A DNA stretch of 64,000 nt, taken from the NCBI GenBank assembly GCA_964596015.1, contig CAZQSB010000001.1, forward strand, positions 62,001-126,000, given 5' to 3'. Of the stretch, positions 50,741-59,423 are shown piece after piece. A model generated the notes under the pieces. It did no database searches, was not told the DNA's origin, and saw only the letters and a list, made by a program, of their open reading frames with translations. The position numbers were made by a program, and so were the translations under genes. Positions within the stretch are counted from its first letter, which is position 1, and every line of letters begins with the position of its first letter. This DNA comes from WJMD01 sp964596015. GTDB taxonomy: Bacteria; Joyebacterota; Joyebacteria; Joyebacterales; Joyebacteraceae.

Positions 50741-50768
50741 AGGGGGAGGTCGATATCGACCTCCCCCT
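50741..50768. terminator. Bidirectional terminator between pfkA and clpB
   Basis: Perfect 12-bp stem AGGGGGAGGTCG / CGACCTCCCCCT with an ATAT loop between two convergent genes. Plus side is followed by CTTCGTCTTT, minus side by TGTTTCC. Confidence 0.8.
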
Positions 50769-50815
50769 CTTCGTCTTTAGTCTCATGGGGCGGCGTTCAT
50801 TCACGCCGACCCCGG

Positions 50816-53401
50816 TCAGGCCTTCTCGAGCACGATCTTCCCGTTCTTCGCGTCGGCCCGCACGACGTCTCCCTCCTGGAAGTCGCCTTCGAGAATGGCG
50901 ACAGCCAGCGGGTTCTGGATCTCGCGCTGGATCGCGCGCTTCAGAGGCCTGGCGCCGTAGACGGGGTCGAACCCCTCGCGAGCGATGAGCTCCTTCGCCG
51001 GCTCCGTCAGCTCGAGCCCCATGTGCCGCTCGTCCAGCATCGCCGTGAGCCGCCTGAGCTGGATGTCGACGATCTCCTTGATCTCATCGAGCGAGAGCGA
51101 GTTGAAGATGACGATCTCGTCGATGCGGTTCAGGAACTCCGGACGGAACTGGCTGCGAAGCGCTTCCATGACGCGGCTCCGCATCTCCTCCTGGTTCTCG
51201 CCGCCCAGCTCCTCGATCCACTGACTCCCGACGTTCGAGGTCATGATGACGATCGTGTTCGTGAAGTCGACCGTCCTCCCCTGCCCGTCGGTCAGGCGCC
51301 CGTCATCGAGGATCTGAAGCAGGACGTTGAAGACCTCGGGATGCGCCTTCTCGATCTCGTCCATCAGCACGACCGAGTACGGCCTCCGGCGAACGGCCTC
51401 CGTGAGATAGCCGCCCTCCTCATAGCCGACGTACCCCGGAGGCGCTCCGATGAGCCGCGCCACCGAGTGCTTCTCCATGAACTCGGACATGTCGATGCGC
51501 ACCATCGCATCCTCGTCATCGAAGAGGAACTCGGCCAACGCGCGACCCAGCTCCGTCTTACCGACCCCGGTCGGCCCCATGAAGATGAAGGAACCGATCG
51601 GACGCCTGGGATCCTGGAGCCCGGCGCGAGCTCGCCTGACCGAGTCGGAGACAAGACGGATCGCGTCGTCCTGACCGACCACGCGCTCGTGGAGGCGGTC
51701 CTCCATCCTGAGGAGCTTCTCGCGCTCGCCCTCGAGCATGCGTGAGACCGGGATGCCCGTCCACGCGGAGACGACGGTCGCGATGTCGTCCTCGTCGACC
51801 TCCTCCTTGAGCATCTGGCGGTCCTTCTGAAGCTCGGCCAGCCGCTCGTTCTCCTCAACGAGGCGCTGCTCGAGCTCGGTCAGCCTGCCGTACCTGAGCT
51901 CGGCGGCCTTGTTGAGGTCGCCCTGCCGCTCGGCCCGCTCGTACTCGGTCTTGACGTTCTCGATCTCGGCCTTCGTGTCGCGGATCGAGTGGATGGCCTC
52001 CTTCTCGTTCTCCCAGTGGACCTTCATCTCGGCCGACTGCTCCTTGAGGTCGGCGAGCTCGGCCTCGAGCTTCTCCAGACGTTCCTTCGAGGCCTTGTCC
52101 TTCTCCTTCCTGAGCGCCTGCCGTTCGATCTCCAGCTGGGTGATGCGGCGTTCGACCTGGTCGAGTTCCTGCGGCATCGAGTCGATCTCGATGCGCAGTC
52201 TCGAGGCCGCCTCGTCGACGAGGTCGATCGCCTTGTCGGGAAGGAACCGGTCCGTGATGTAACGATGCGAGAGCGTAGCGGCCGCCACGAGCGCCGTGTC
52301 CTTGATCCGCACGCCGTGGTGGACCTCGTAGCGTTCCTTGAGGCCCCGGAGGATCGCGATCGAGTCCTCGACGCTCGGCTCGCCGACGTAGACCGGCTGG
52401 AACCGACGCTCGAGGGCCGCGTCCTTCTCGATGTGCTTGCGGTACTCGTCGAGGGTCGTCGCTCCGACCGCGTGGAGCGTCCCACGCGCCAGCGCCGGCT
52501 TCAGCATGTTCGACGCGTCGACCGCGCCCTCGGCCGCTCCCGCTCCGACGAGGGTATGCATCTCATCGATGAACAGGATGACCTCGCCCTCCGATTCCTC
52601 GATCTCGCGGAGCACTGCCTTCAACCGGTCCTCGAACTCGCCGCGGAACTTCGCGCCCGCGATGAGCGATCCCATGTCGAGCGCGTGGATCCGCTTGTTC
52701 TTCAGACTCTCGGGGACGTCCCTCTCGATGACCCGCTGCGCAAGCCCCTCGGCGATGGCCGTCTTCCCGACCCCCGGCTCGCCGATGAGCACGGGGTTGT
52801 TCTTCGTGCGTCTGGAGAGCACCTGGACGACGCGCCGGATCTCCTCGTCCCGACCGATGACCGGGTCGAGCTTGCCCGCGCGGGCGAGGTCGGTAAGGTC
52901 GCGCGAGTAGCGGGCGAGCGCCTGATACTTCTCCTCGGGGTTCTCGTCGGTGACGCGCTGGCTCCCGCGGATGTCCTTGAGGACCTTGAAGATGTTCTCG
53001 CGTGTCGCGCCCGACTCGCGGAGGACGGAGCCGGCCGTAGACTCCTTCTCCTCGGCGACCGCGATGAGAAGGTGCTCCGTGCTCACATACTCATCCTTGA
53101 GCTGCTGCGACTCGGTCCAGGCCGCGCCGAGCACGTTCTGGAGAAGCGGCGAGGCGTACGCCTGGCCCGCGGAGCCGTAGACCTCGGGCAGCTTCTCGAT
53201 CTCCGCGCCCACGCGGGACCTGAGCGCCGCGACGTCGACCCCCAGCCTCTGCAGAATGGGTACGACGACACCCTCACGCTGCTCCATGAGCGCGCGCACG
53301 AGATGAAGCGGCGTGATCTCCTGGTGGTTGTTCTCGAGCGCCAGGGCCTGAGCCGACTGAACGGCCTCCCGGGCTTTCAGTGTGAATCGATCCAGTCTCA
53401 T
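50816..53401 (-). CDS. clpB: ATP-dependent disaggregase ClpB
   Basis: 861 residues, typical size. Hsp100 hexamer that, with DnaK, pulls proteins out of aggregates. N-domain: FTLKAREAVQSAQALALENN. NBD1 Walker A GEPGVGKTAIAEGLA, Walker B VILFIDEMHTLVG. Coiled-coil M-domain at about 410-525 (rich in Glu/Lys/Arg heptads), which separates ClpB from ClpA/C. NBD2 Walker A GPTGVGKTELGRALAE, pore loop GAPPGYVGYEEGG and sensor region FRPEFLNRIDEIVIF. AGGAAGG precedes ATG 53401. No IGL/F loop for ClpP is seen in NBD2. Monocistronic; a 13-bp element upstream is shared with hsp20. Confidence 0.96.
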   Translation of the reverse strand: MRLDRFTLKAREAVQSAQALALENNHQEITPLHLVRALMEQREGVVVPILQRLGVDVAALRSRVGAEIEKLPEVYGSAGQAYASPLLQNVLGAAWTESQQLKDEYVSTEHLLIAVAEEKESTAGSVLRESGATRENIFKVLKDIRGSQRVTDENPEEKYQALARYSRDLTDLARAGKLDPVIGRDEEIRRVVQVLSRRTKNNPVLIGEPGVGKTAIAEGLAQRVIERDVPESLKNKRIHALDMGSLIAGAKFRGEFEDRLKAVLREIEESEGEVILFIDEMHTLVGAGAAEGAVDASNMLKPALARGTLHAVGATTLDEYRKHIEKDAALERRFQPVYVGEPSVEDSIAILRGLKERYEVHHGVRIKDTALVAAATLSHRYITDRFLPDKAIDLVDEAASRLRIEIDSMPQELDQVERRITQLEIERQALRKEKDKASKERLEKLEAELADLKEQSAEMKVHWENEKEAIHSIRDTKAEIENVKTEYERAERQGDLNKAAELRYGRLTELEQRLVEENERLAELQKDRQMLKEEVDEDDIATVVSAWTGIPVSRMLEGEREKLLRMEDRLHERVVGQDDAIRLVSDSVRRARAGLQDPRRPIGSFIFMGPTGVGKTELGRALAEFLFDDEDAMVRIDMSEFMEKHSVARLIGAPPGYVGYEEGGYLTEAVRRRPYSVVLMDEIEKAHPEVFNVLLQILDDGRLTDGQGRTVDFTNTIVIMTSNVGSQWIEELGGENQEEMRSRVMEALRSQFRPEFLNRIDEIVIFNSLSLDEIKEIVDIQLRRLTAMLDERHMGLELTEPAKELIAREGFDPVYGARPLKRAIQREIQNPLAVAILEGDFQEGDVVRADAKNGKIVLEKA

Positions 53402-53783
53402 TGAGCCTTCCTGCCTCCTCTATGGGTCTCCGGCGCCCGCCCTCCGGGGGCGGGACCGGGATGGTATCACCTCGTGTCCTGTCATTTTGACGCGATAGTG
53501 CACGTTCGGTCTTAAAGCAAGCATGAGCGCTTGACGCCGCTGCCATCTCGCGTGCGTCCACGCCGGATCTCTGGGGATGCTAGCACAGGAGCCGGCCCCG
53601 GGCCACACGCAAGGGCCCGGCGCCGATGCGCTCAGGCCAGACGGTCCGGTAAGCCTCAGGGAGCTATCAGATTCGGGAAATGCCGAAAGCCCTTCCGGCG
53701 GCCCAAAGCACTGCTTGAGGAAGACCCCCGCCCGGACCTCACCGCACGAACCGCCCCACTGCCTGGTCCCGGGCGGGGATCAC

Positions 53784-53796
53784 GTATTCTGATGCG
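53784..53796 (-). promoter_or_regulatory. 13-bp element shared with hsp20 upstream region
   Basis: GTATTCTGATGCG, the second exact copy of the sequence at 15944-15956. It lies 383 nt before the clpB start on the minus strand, farther than usual for an operator, so it may be chance. Confidence 0.2.
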
Positions 53797-53884
53797 CCGT
53801 CGGGCGCGGGGTCGCAGCCGACCCGGTCGTGGTGCGCTCCTCGGCGGCCGCTCCGGACCATCTGAGAGATTCGGCCGGCGCGTC

Positions 53885-53913
53885 TTGACCCCCGCGACGC
53901 GGTGGGCTAGAAT
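53885..53913 (+). promoter_or_regulatory. Predicted promoter of tRNA(CAT)-tilS operon
   Basis: TTGACC (53885-53890), 17-nt spacer, TAGAAT (53908-53913); start expected near 53920, 50 nt before the tRNA. Confidence 0.6.
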
Positions 53914-53969
53914 GGCGTGGAGCGGGCGGTCGACGGCATCGGCCTCCCCGCCGGACCAAAGACGAACGT

Positions 53970-54046
53970 GGCGGTGTAGCTCAGTTGGTTAGAGCAGCGG
54001 AATCATAATCCGCGTGTCCGGGGTTCGAATCCCTGCACCGCTACCA
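53970..54046 (+). tRNA. tRNA with CAT anticodon, probably elongator tRNA-Met
   Basis: 77 nt with encoded CCA. Acceptor GGCGGTG/CACCGCT (first pair G-T), D arm GCTC AGTTGGTTA GAGC, anticodon stem GCGGA/TCCGC with loop ATCATAA (anticodon CAT), T loop TTCGAAT, discriminator A. The acceptor start GGCGGTGTAGCTCAG and the CTACCA end are like elongator tRNA-Met of other bacteria, and C4-G69/C5-G68 pairs used by E. coli TilS are absent. The AUA-reading tRNA-Ile2 cannot be excluded, which matters because tilS follows directly. Confidence 0.93.
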
Positions 54047-54102
54047 GATCCGGCCCTCCTGCTGCCGAGCGGAGGGCCGTCTTCTTGTTGGAGCCCTTCA
54101 TC

Positions 54103-55560
54103 ATGCGGGACATCGTCGAGAAGGTCCGTTGGACCTGCCGCCGGTACAGAATGACCTCCGAGCGCGACACGGTCCTCGCGGCCGTATCGGGCGGGGCCGA
54201 TTCGGTCGCGATGCTCCTGATCCTGCTCGAGATCAGGGAGCGATTGGGCATCCGCGTCAAGGCGGCACATCTGGATCACAGGTTCCGTGGGGACGAGTCG
54301 CGCGGCGACGCCGCATTCGTCCGCGATCTCTGCGCCGAGCTCGACGTACCCTGCTTCACCGAAGAGGTCAACGTCCCGCGGTTCGTGCTCGCGCACGGTT
54401 ACTCCAAGCAGGAGGCCGCCCGGATGCTCCGCTATCAGTTCCTCGTGAAGACGATGAAGCTGGAGTACTGCCAGCGCATCGCCACGGGACACACGGCGGA
54501 TGATCAGGCGGAGACGATCGTCATGCGGGTCCTCAGGGGCTCGGGGCCCGACGGCCTCTCGGGGATCCCTCACCGGGGCGAGGGCGGCATGGTCATCCGT
54601 CCGCTCCTCGCCGTCTGGCGCAGCGAGGTGGAGTCCTGGCTGACCGAGCGTGGCGTCGCGTGGCGGACCGATTCCTCGAACCTCACGACGGACTACGCCA
54701 GGAACCGCGTACGACACGAGCTCATGCCCGTCCTCGAGGAGTACAATCCTTCTGTCCGGGAAGCGCTCGTGCGGATGGGCGCCATCATGACCGACGTCGC
54801 AGCCCACCTCGAGCGGGCGACGGACGAGGCGCTGCCCGGTGTCGTCCTGACCGCCAGAAGGGGGCTCTTCGCCCTTGATTCGACCCAACTGGCCCACTAC
54901 GATGAGGCACTGCAGAGAAGCCTGTTCCGGAGGATCTTCGCTTCTCTTCGCCCGGACATGGCTCCGCTCGCGTCCCGCCACGTCGGCAACCTGCTGGAGC
55001 TCCTGAGGAGGGGCGACGTCGGGGTGTCGGTCGAGCTTCCGGGCGGCGCGTCCGCCCGGCTGGAGCACGGGCGTCTCGTCGTGTCCGAGGGGGACGGTCC
55101 CCCGTCGTTCGACGCGGCGCGGCTCGACGTGCCTGGAACGGTGGAGTTCCGCGGGGCTCGTCTCAGGATCTCGGCGGAGGTCGTCCCGGCGGACGCCGTG
55201 AAGGGAGACCTGTCGCGACTCGACGATGACGTCGCGCTGTTCGACCTGGACGATGTCCCGCTCCCGCTGACGGTGCGACCGAGACGCCCGGGGGACAAGT
55301 TCCGCCCGTTCGGCATGAACGGAACCAAGAGTCTCAAGGAGCTCATGATCGACGAGAAGATCCCGTTCGGACTTCGGGATTCGATCCCGGTCATCCTTGA
55401 CGGCGCCGGGAACATGTGCTGGGTCGTCGGAGTGAGAAGGTCGGCCCGGGCGCCGGTCACCGAGAGCACGGAACGGGTACTCAGGGTCAGAGTGGAGAAG
55501 GTCGACGAAACAGAGAGGCGCGATGGAGACGAAGGACTTCGGACGGATCCTTCTCACTGA
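54103..55560 (+). CDS. tilS: tRNA(Ile)-lysidine synthetase
   Basis: 485 residues from ATG 54103; TTG 54088 with GGAGGG upstream is an alternative. Converts C34 of tRNA-Ile(CAU) to lysidine so that it reads AUA. PP-loop motif LAAVSGGADSVAMLLILLE, then KAAHLDHRFRGDESRGDAAF, ATGHTADDQAETIVMRVLRG, SGPDGLSGIPHRG and the conserved 'DSSNLTTDYARNRVRHELMP'. C-terminal TilS domains are present, with RPRRPGDKFRPFGMNGTKSL and LKELMIDEKIPFGLRDSIPV. It ends overlapping hpt by 38 nt, as in many bacterial tilS-hpt-ftsH operons. Confidence 0.95.
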   Translation: MRDIVEKVRWTCRRYRMTSERDTVLAAVSGGADSVAMLLILLEIRERLGIRVKAAHLDHRFRGDESRGDAAFVRDLCAELDVPCFTEEVNVPRFVLAHGYSKQEAARMLRYQFLVKTMKLEYCQRIATGHTADDQAETIVMRVLRGSGPDGLSGIPHRGEGGMVIRPLLAVWRSEVESWLTERGVAWRTDSSNLTTDYARNRVRHELMPVLEEYNPSVREALVRMGAIMTDVAAHLERATDEALPGVVLTARRGLFALDSTQLAHYDEALQRSLFRRIFASLRPDMAPLASRHVGNLLELLRRGDVGVSVELPGGASARLEHGRLVVSEGDGPPSFDAARLDVPGTVEFRGARLRISAEVVPADAVKGDLSRLDDDVALFDLDDVPLPLTVRPRRPGDKFRPFGMNGTKSLKELMIDEKIPFGLRDSIPVILDGAGNMCWVVGVRRSARAPVTESTERVLRVRVEKVDETERRDGDEGLRTDPSH

Positions 55561-56062
55561 GAAGCAGATCCAGAAGCGGGTGGTTGAGCTCGGGCGCGCG
55601 ATCACCGAGGACTACGCGGACGACCCCCCTATCCTCGTCAACGTTCTGAAAGGCGGCTTCGTCTTTCTCGCAGACCTCGTTCGGGCGATCGATCTGCCCG
55701 TCGAGGTCGATTTCATGGAGGTCTCGAGCTACGGCGACGGGAGAACCAGCTCGGGAGTCGTCAGGATCCTCGAGGACCTCTCTGAATCGGTGGAGAAGAG
55801 GCACGTCATCATCGTCGAGGACATCGTCGACACCGGAAGGACGCTGAGCTACCTCATAGAGAACCTCGAGACACGGCATCCCAGGAGCGTCAAGATCTGC
55901 ACGCTGCTTGACCGCCGCGGTCGTCGCGAGGTCGAGCTCGACCTCGACTATGTCGGCTTCGTCGTGCCCGACAAGTTCGTCGTCGGGTACGGTCTCGATC
56001 TGGCCCAGAAGTTCAGGAACCTCCCGCACATCGCCATCGTCGAGGACGAAGAAGTCCCATAG
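55523..56062 (+). CDS. hpt: Hypoxanthine phosphoribosyltransferase
   Basis: 179 residues, usual size. Salvages hypoxanthine/guanine to IMP/GMP with PRPP. PRPP-binding motif VIIVEDIVDTGRTLSYL, pyrophosphate-loop region ILVNVLKGGFVFLADLVRAI, flexible-loop segment 'VEVDFMEVSSYGDGRTSSG', and the base-binding VPDKFVVGYGLDLAQKFRNL. ATG 55523 lies inside the end of tilS, preceded by GAGAGG. Conserved tilS-hpt-ftsH order. Confidence 0.95.
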   Translation: METKDFGRILLTEKQIQKRVVELGRAITEDYADDPPILVNVLKGGFVFLADLVRAIDLPVEVDFMEVSSYGDGRTSSGVVRILEDLSESVEKRHVIIVEDIVDTGRTLSYLIENLETRHPRSVKICTLLDRRGRREVELDLDYVGFVVPDKFVVGYGLDLAQKFRNLPHIAIVEDEEVP

Positions 56063-56098
56063 GAGACGCCGCGGTCGAGCCGCGGGGAGATTGACGGA

Positions 56099-58162
56099 AT
56101 GACAGGTCGCACACCTCCACCATCGGGTGGCGGAGACCGCCGCGACGAGGAAGAGCGCAGGAAGCGAGGCGAGGAGCTTCACAAGAGGCTCGTTCCTCCC
56201 CAGCGGTCGCGCAATCCTCTGATCGCCTGGATCATCTTCATCTTCCTCGCCATCATGGCGTACCAGCTCTATGTCTCCTCGAGGCCCCAGGAGGTCGAGC
56301 TGGTCTACAGTCGGCTGGCGAGAGAGATCGAGGCCGGCAACATCGCGTCCATCTCGGTCGAGGGCCGCAAGGTCACAGGCGAGCTCAAGACCGCGTCGGT
56401 CGCCGTCAGGGACGGCAGCGACGTCCAGTTCACTCGTTTCTATACGTGGCTCCTCTTCGAGGACCCGGACTTCATCGACGACGTCCTCGAGACGAACCCC
56501 GACGCCGAGCTCGTCGGCGAGCCGCCCGCCACCAACTGGGGCGGCGTGCTCTTCTCTGTCCTGCCGCTCCTGGTCATCGTCGCGTTCTGGATCTTCATCA
56601 TGCGCTCGATGCGCGGCGGCGGCGGTCCCGGCAAGGCGTTCAGCTTCGGGAAGAGCGGCGCCAGACTTCTGACCGAGGACCGGCCCAAGGTGACCTTCGA
56701 CGACGTCGCGGGTCTCCCCGAGGCCAAGATGGAGCTCGAGGAGATCGTCGAGTTCCTGAAAGAACCCAAGAAGTTCCAGCGGCTCGGCGGGAAGATCCCG
56801 AAGGGCGCGCTCCTCGTGGGACCGCCGGGAACCGGAAAGACCCTCCTCGCGAGAGCGGTCGCCGGCGAGGCCGAGGTTCCGTTCCTCTCGATAAGCGGCT
56901 CCGACTTCGTGGAGATGTTCGTCGGCGTCGGCGCGGCCAGGGTGCGCGACCTCTTCGAGCAGGGCAAGGCCAACGCTCCCTGCATCATCTTCATCGACGA
57001 GATGGACGCGGTCGGACGCATGCGCGGCGCGGGGCTCGGCGGCGGGCACGACGAGCGCGAGCAGACCCTCAACCAGCTCCTCGTCGAGATGGACGGGTTC
57101 GAATCGAACGAGGGCGTCATCCTGCTGGCCGCGACCAACCGGCCCGACGTGCTCGACCCGGCGCTTCTCAGGCCCGGCCGCTTCGACCGCCAGATCGTCG
57201 TCGACCGTCCAGACCTGCAGGGCCGCCAGGGCATTCTGAAGGTGGCCGCCCGGGAGGTCGAGGTCGCAGAAGATGTCGACTTCGGCGTTCTGGCGCGCGG
57301 CACCCCGGGTCTCTCGGGCGCCGATCTCGCCAACCTCGTGAACGAGGCCGCGCTTCTTGCGGCGAGGGCCGGTCACAAGGCCGTCGAGATGGAGGACTTC
57401 GAGGAAGCCAAGGACAAGATCATGCTCGGCATGGAGCGCAAGAGCGTGATCCTGACCGACGAGGAGGTCCGTACCACCGCGTACCACGAGGCCGGGCACG
57501 CGCTCGTCTCCTGGCTCATCCCTGGCACCGACCCGATCCACAAGGTCACGATCATCCCGCGCGGTCACGCGCTGGGCGTCACGTACTTCCTTCCCACCGA
57601 CGAGCGACACAACTACGCCCGTCAGTACTGGCTGGACACCCTCGCGCACGCCCTGGGCGGCCGCGCCGCGGAGGAGCTCGCCCTCGGCGAGATCACGACC
57701 GGTTCCGCGCAGGACATCGACTACGCCACCGAGCTCGCGCGTCGCATGGTCTGCGAGTGGGGCATGAGCGAGCGGCTCGGGCCCGTCACATTCGGCAAGG
57801 AGGACCGGCAGATCTTCCTCGGCCGCGAGATGGGTCGCATGAAGGAATACAGCGAGGCGACCGCCGTCCTCATCGACGAGGAGGTCCGCGGCATCGTCGA
57901 CGCGGCGCTCGTACGCGCCCGCACGCTCCTCTCAGAGAACATCGACAAGCTCCACCTGCTGGCGAAGGCGTTGCTCGACAGGGAGACGATGACGGGAAGC
58001 GAGGTCGATGAGCTGTTCGGGAGCCAGGGAAGCCCGGGCGGCGGAGCGGGGCCGCCGCGAGTTGAGACGCGCGGAGAGGCGGTCGACGCGACCTCCGGGA
58101 CGTCTCCCGATGCGGAGCGGCGGGACACCGAGATCGACACGTCTCCCGACGAGAGATCGTAG
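56099..58162 (+). CDS. ftsH: ATP-dependent zinc metalloprotease FtsH
   Basis: 687 residues. Membrane-bound AAA+ protease for unstable membrane and regulatory proteins. Charged N-tail, transmembrane helix at about 40-60 (PLIAWIIFIFLAIMAYQLYV), periplasmic domain with VELVYSRLAREIEAGNIASI, second helix at about 155-175. AAA domain: Walker A VGPPGTGKTLLARAVAGEAE, pore FVEMFVGVGAARVRDLF, Walker B IIFIDEMDAVGR, second region of homology NRPDVLDPALLRPGRFDR. Zinc motif HEAGHALVSW with third ligand Asp in GSAQDIDYATELARRMV. C-terminal tail is disordered and Ser/Thr/Asp-rich. GGGGAG precedes the ATG. Confidence 0.97.
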   Translation: MTGRTPPPSGGGDRRDEEERRKRGEELHKRLVPPQRSRNPLIAWIIFIFLAIMAYQLYVSSRPQEVELVYSRLAREIEAGNIASISVEGRKVTGELKTASVAVRDGSDVQFTRFYTWLLFEDPDFIDDVLETNPDAELVGEPPATNWGGVLFSVLPLLVIVAFWIFIMRSMRGGGGPGKAFSFGKSGARLLTEDRPKVTFDDVAGLPEAKMELEEIVEFLKEPKKFQRLGGKIPKGALLVGPPGTGKTLLARAVAGEAEVPFLSISGSDFVEMFVGVGAARVRDLFEQGKANAPCIIFIDEMDAVGRMRGAGLGGGHDEREQTLNQLLVEMDGFESNEGVILLAATNRPDVLDPALLRPGRFDRQIVVDRPDLQGRQGILKVAAREVEVAEDVDFGVLARGTPGLSGADLANLVNEAALLAARAGHKAVEMEDFEEAKDKIMLGMERKSVILTDEEVRTTAYHEAGHALVSWLIPGTDPIHKVTIIPRGHALGVTYFLPTDERHNYARQYWLDTLAHALGGRAAEELALGEITTGSAQDIDYATELARRMVCEWGMSERLGPVTFGKEDRQIFLGREMGRMKEYSEATAVLIDEEVRGIVDAALVRARTLLSENIDKLHLLAKALLDRETMTGSEVDELFGSQGSPGGGAGPPRVETRGEAVDATSGTSPDAERRDTEIDTSPDERS

Positions 58163-58187
58163 CACCCGAGGCACCGGCCGGGGAACC

Positions 58188-59423
58188 ATGACGGAAGCTC
58201 TGTCACCCAGGGTCATACTGATCGAGTCCCTCGACGACGCGGCGCGCGAGATGCGCGCCATCGGCGTCTCGAGCGGCGGCGTCGACGCCATGGAAGGGAA
58301 GGCCCTTCTCCTCACCGTCAAGGTCGCCGACGTGTGTGTCCCCTCCGCTCACGTTCTCAAGCAGCAGATGCTCTCGCTCGGCGGCGAGGCGGCCGTCGCC
58401 AGGGACGTCCTCACCCACGCGGTCGACAAGACCGACGTCCTCGTCTTCGGAACCGTGACGCAGCTCAGGAGCCTCTCGGAAAAGCTGTCGTGGCAGCCTT
58501 TCGACCTGCCCGAGCTCGGACTCCGCATCGCGGAGCTCCTCGACTCGGTGTCGGGCAAACGCCGCGAGGTGTTCCGAGCGCGCCACATCACGCTCGATCT
58601 CGCCCATCACGTGCACGTGATGGGCATCCTCAACGTGACCCCGGATTCCTTCTCCGACGGCGGGAGCTACCCGACGGCGAGCGCCGCGGTCGAGCGGGCT
58701 CTCGAAATGGTCGAGGAGGGCGCCGACATCATCGACGTGGGCGGCCAGTCGTCGCGACCGGGGTCGGAGCCGGTCCCCGTCGAGAAGGAGCTCGAGAGGG
58801 TTCTGCCCGTCGTCGAGCGGCTCTGCGGCGAGTGGAAGGGGCCCGTCTCGGTCGACACGTATCGCCACGAGGTGGCCGAGGCCTGCATCGAGGCCGGAGC
58901 CGCGATCGTGAACGACATCACGGCGCTCTCCGGTGACTCCCGCATGGCCGACCTTATCGCATCCACAGCGGCAGGGTGCGTCCTCATGCACATGAAGGGG
59001 GAGCCCACGACCATGCAGGATGGCCCCGTCTACGGCGACCTCGTCGGCGAGATCGCGGGCCTTCTCGCGACAGCCGACTCCAGGGCGCGGAAGAGCGGGG
59101 TCGACCCGGAACAGATCGTCATTGACCCCGGGCTGGGGTTCGGGAAGACTACGGAGGACAATCTCGAGATCCTGCGGCGACTGCCCGAGCTCCGCGCGTT
59201 GGGCAGGCCGATCCTCATCGGATCATCGCGCAAAGGTTTCATCGGGCGCGTCCTCGATCTCCCCCTTGAGGAGAGGCTCGAGGGGACGCTCGCCACGTGC
59301 GCATACGCGGTCGCGCAGGGCGCCCGGATGGTGCGTGTGCACGACGTGCGGCCGACCCTCAGGGCCGTGAGGATAGTGGACGCCTGTCTGGCCTCCGGCA
59401 GGCGAGAGGAGCGGATGCCATGA
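58188..59423 (+). CDS. folP: Dihydropteroate synthase with N-terminal extension
   Basis: 411 residues from ATG 58188. Joins pterin and p-aminobenzoate in folate synthesis. The catalytic TIM barrel begins at about 140: MGILNVTPDSFSDGGSYPTA, IDVGGQSSRPGSEPVPVEKE, VSVDTYRHEVAEACIEAGAA, IVNDITALSGD, IDPGLGFGKTTEDNLEIL, GSSRKGFIGRVLDLP and RVHDVRPTLRAVRI. The first 135 residues form an extra alpha/beta domain (VILIESLDDAAREMRAIGVS ... VFGTVTQLRSLSEKLS), seen in some longer FolP proteins, function unknown. Overlaps cdaA by ATGA. Confidence 0.95.
   Translation: MTEALSPRVILIESLDDAAREMRAIGVSSGGVDAMEGKALLLTVKVADVCVPSAHVLKQQMLSLGGEAAVARDVLTHAVDKTDVLVFGTVTQLRSLSEKLSWQPFDLPELGLRIAELLDSVSGKRREVFRARHITLDLAHHVHVMGILNVTPDSFSDGGSYPTASAAVERALEMVEEGADIIDVGGQSSRPGSEPVPVEKELERVLPVVERLCGEWKGPVSVDTYRHEVAEACIEAGAAIVNDITALSGDSRMADLIASTAAGCVLMHMKGEPTTMQDGPVYGDLVGEIAGLLATADSRARKSGVDPEQIVIDPGLGFGKTTEDNLEILRRLPELRALGRPILIGSSRKGFIGRVLDLPLEERLEGTLATCAYAVAQGARMVRVHDVRPTLRAVRIVDACLASGRREERMP

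Larger units (their letters stand above)
53402..53969. other. 568-nt divergent intergenic region between clpB and tRNA
   Basis: No gene recognised. Contains the element shared with hsp20 (53784-53796), a CCGGGCC/GGCCCGG hairpin region near 53600-53630, and the tRNA promoter (53885-53913). The open frames crossing it have low-complexity Arg/Pro translations and no ribosome site. Confidence 0.5.

Noticed and set aside
53531..53992. 153-codon plus-strand frame upstream of tRNA
   Set aside because: Low-complexity Arg/Ala/Ser translation running into the tRNA; no family resemblance.
53989..55605. 538-codon minus-strand frame ending in GAGIRTPDTRIMIPLL
   Set aside because: Typical false protein read through a tRNA (antisense) and antisense to tilS; the plus-strand frame has full TilS motifs.
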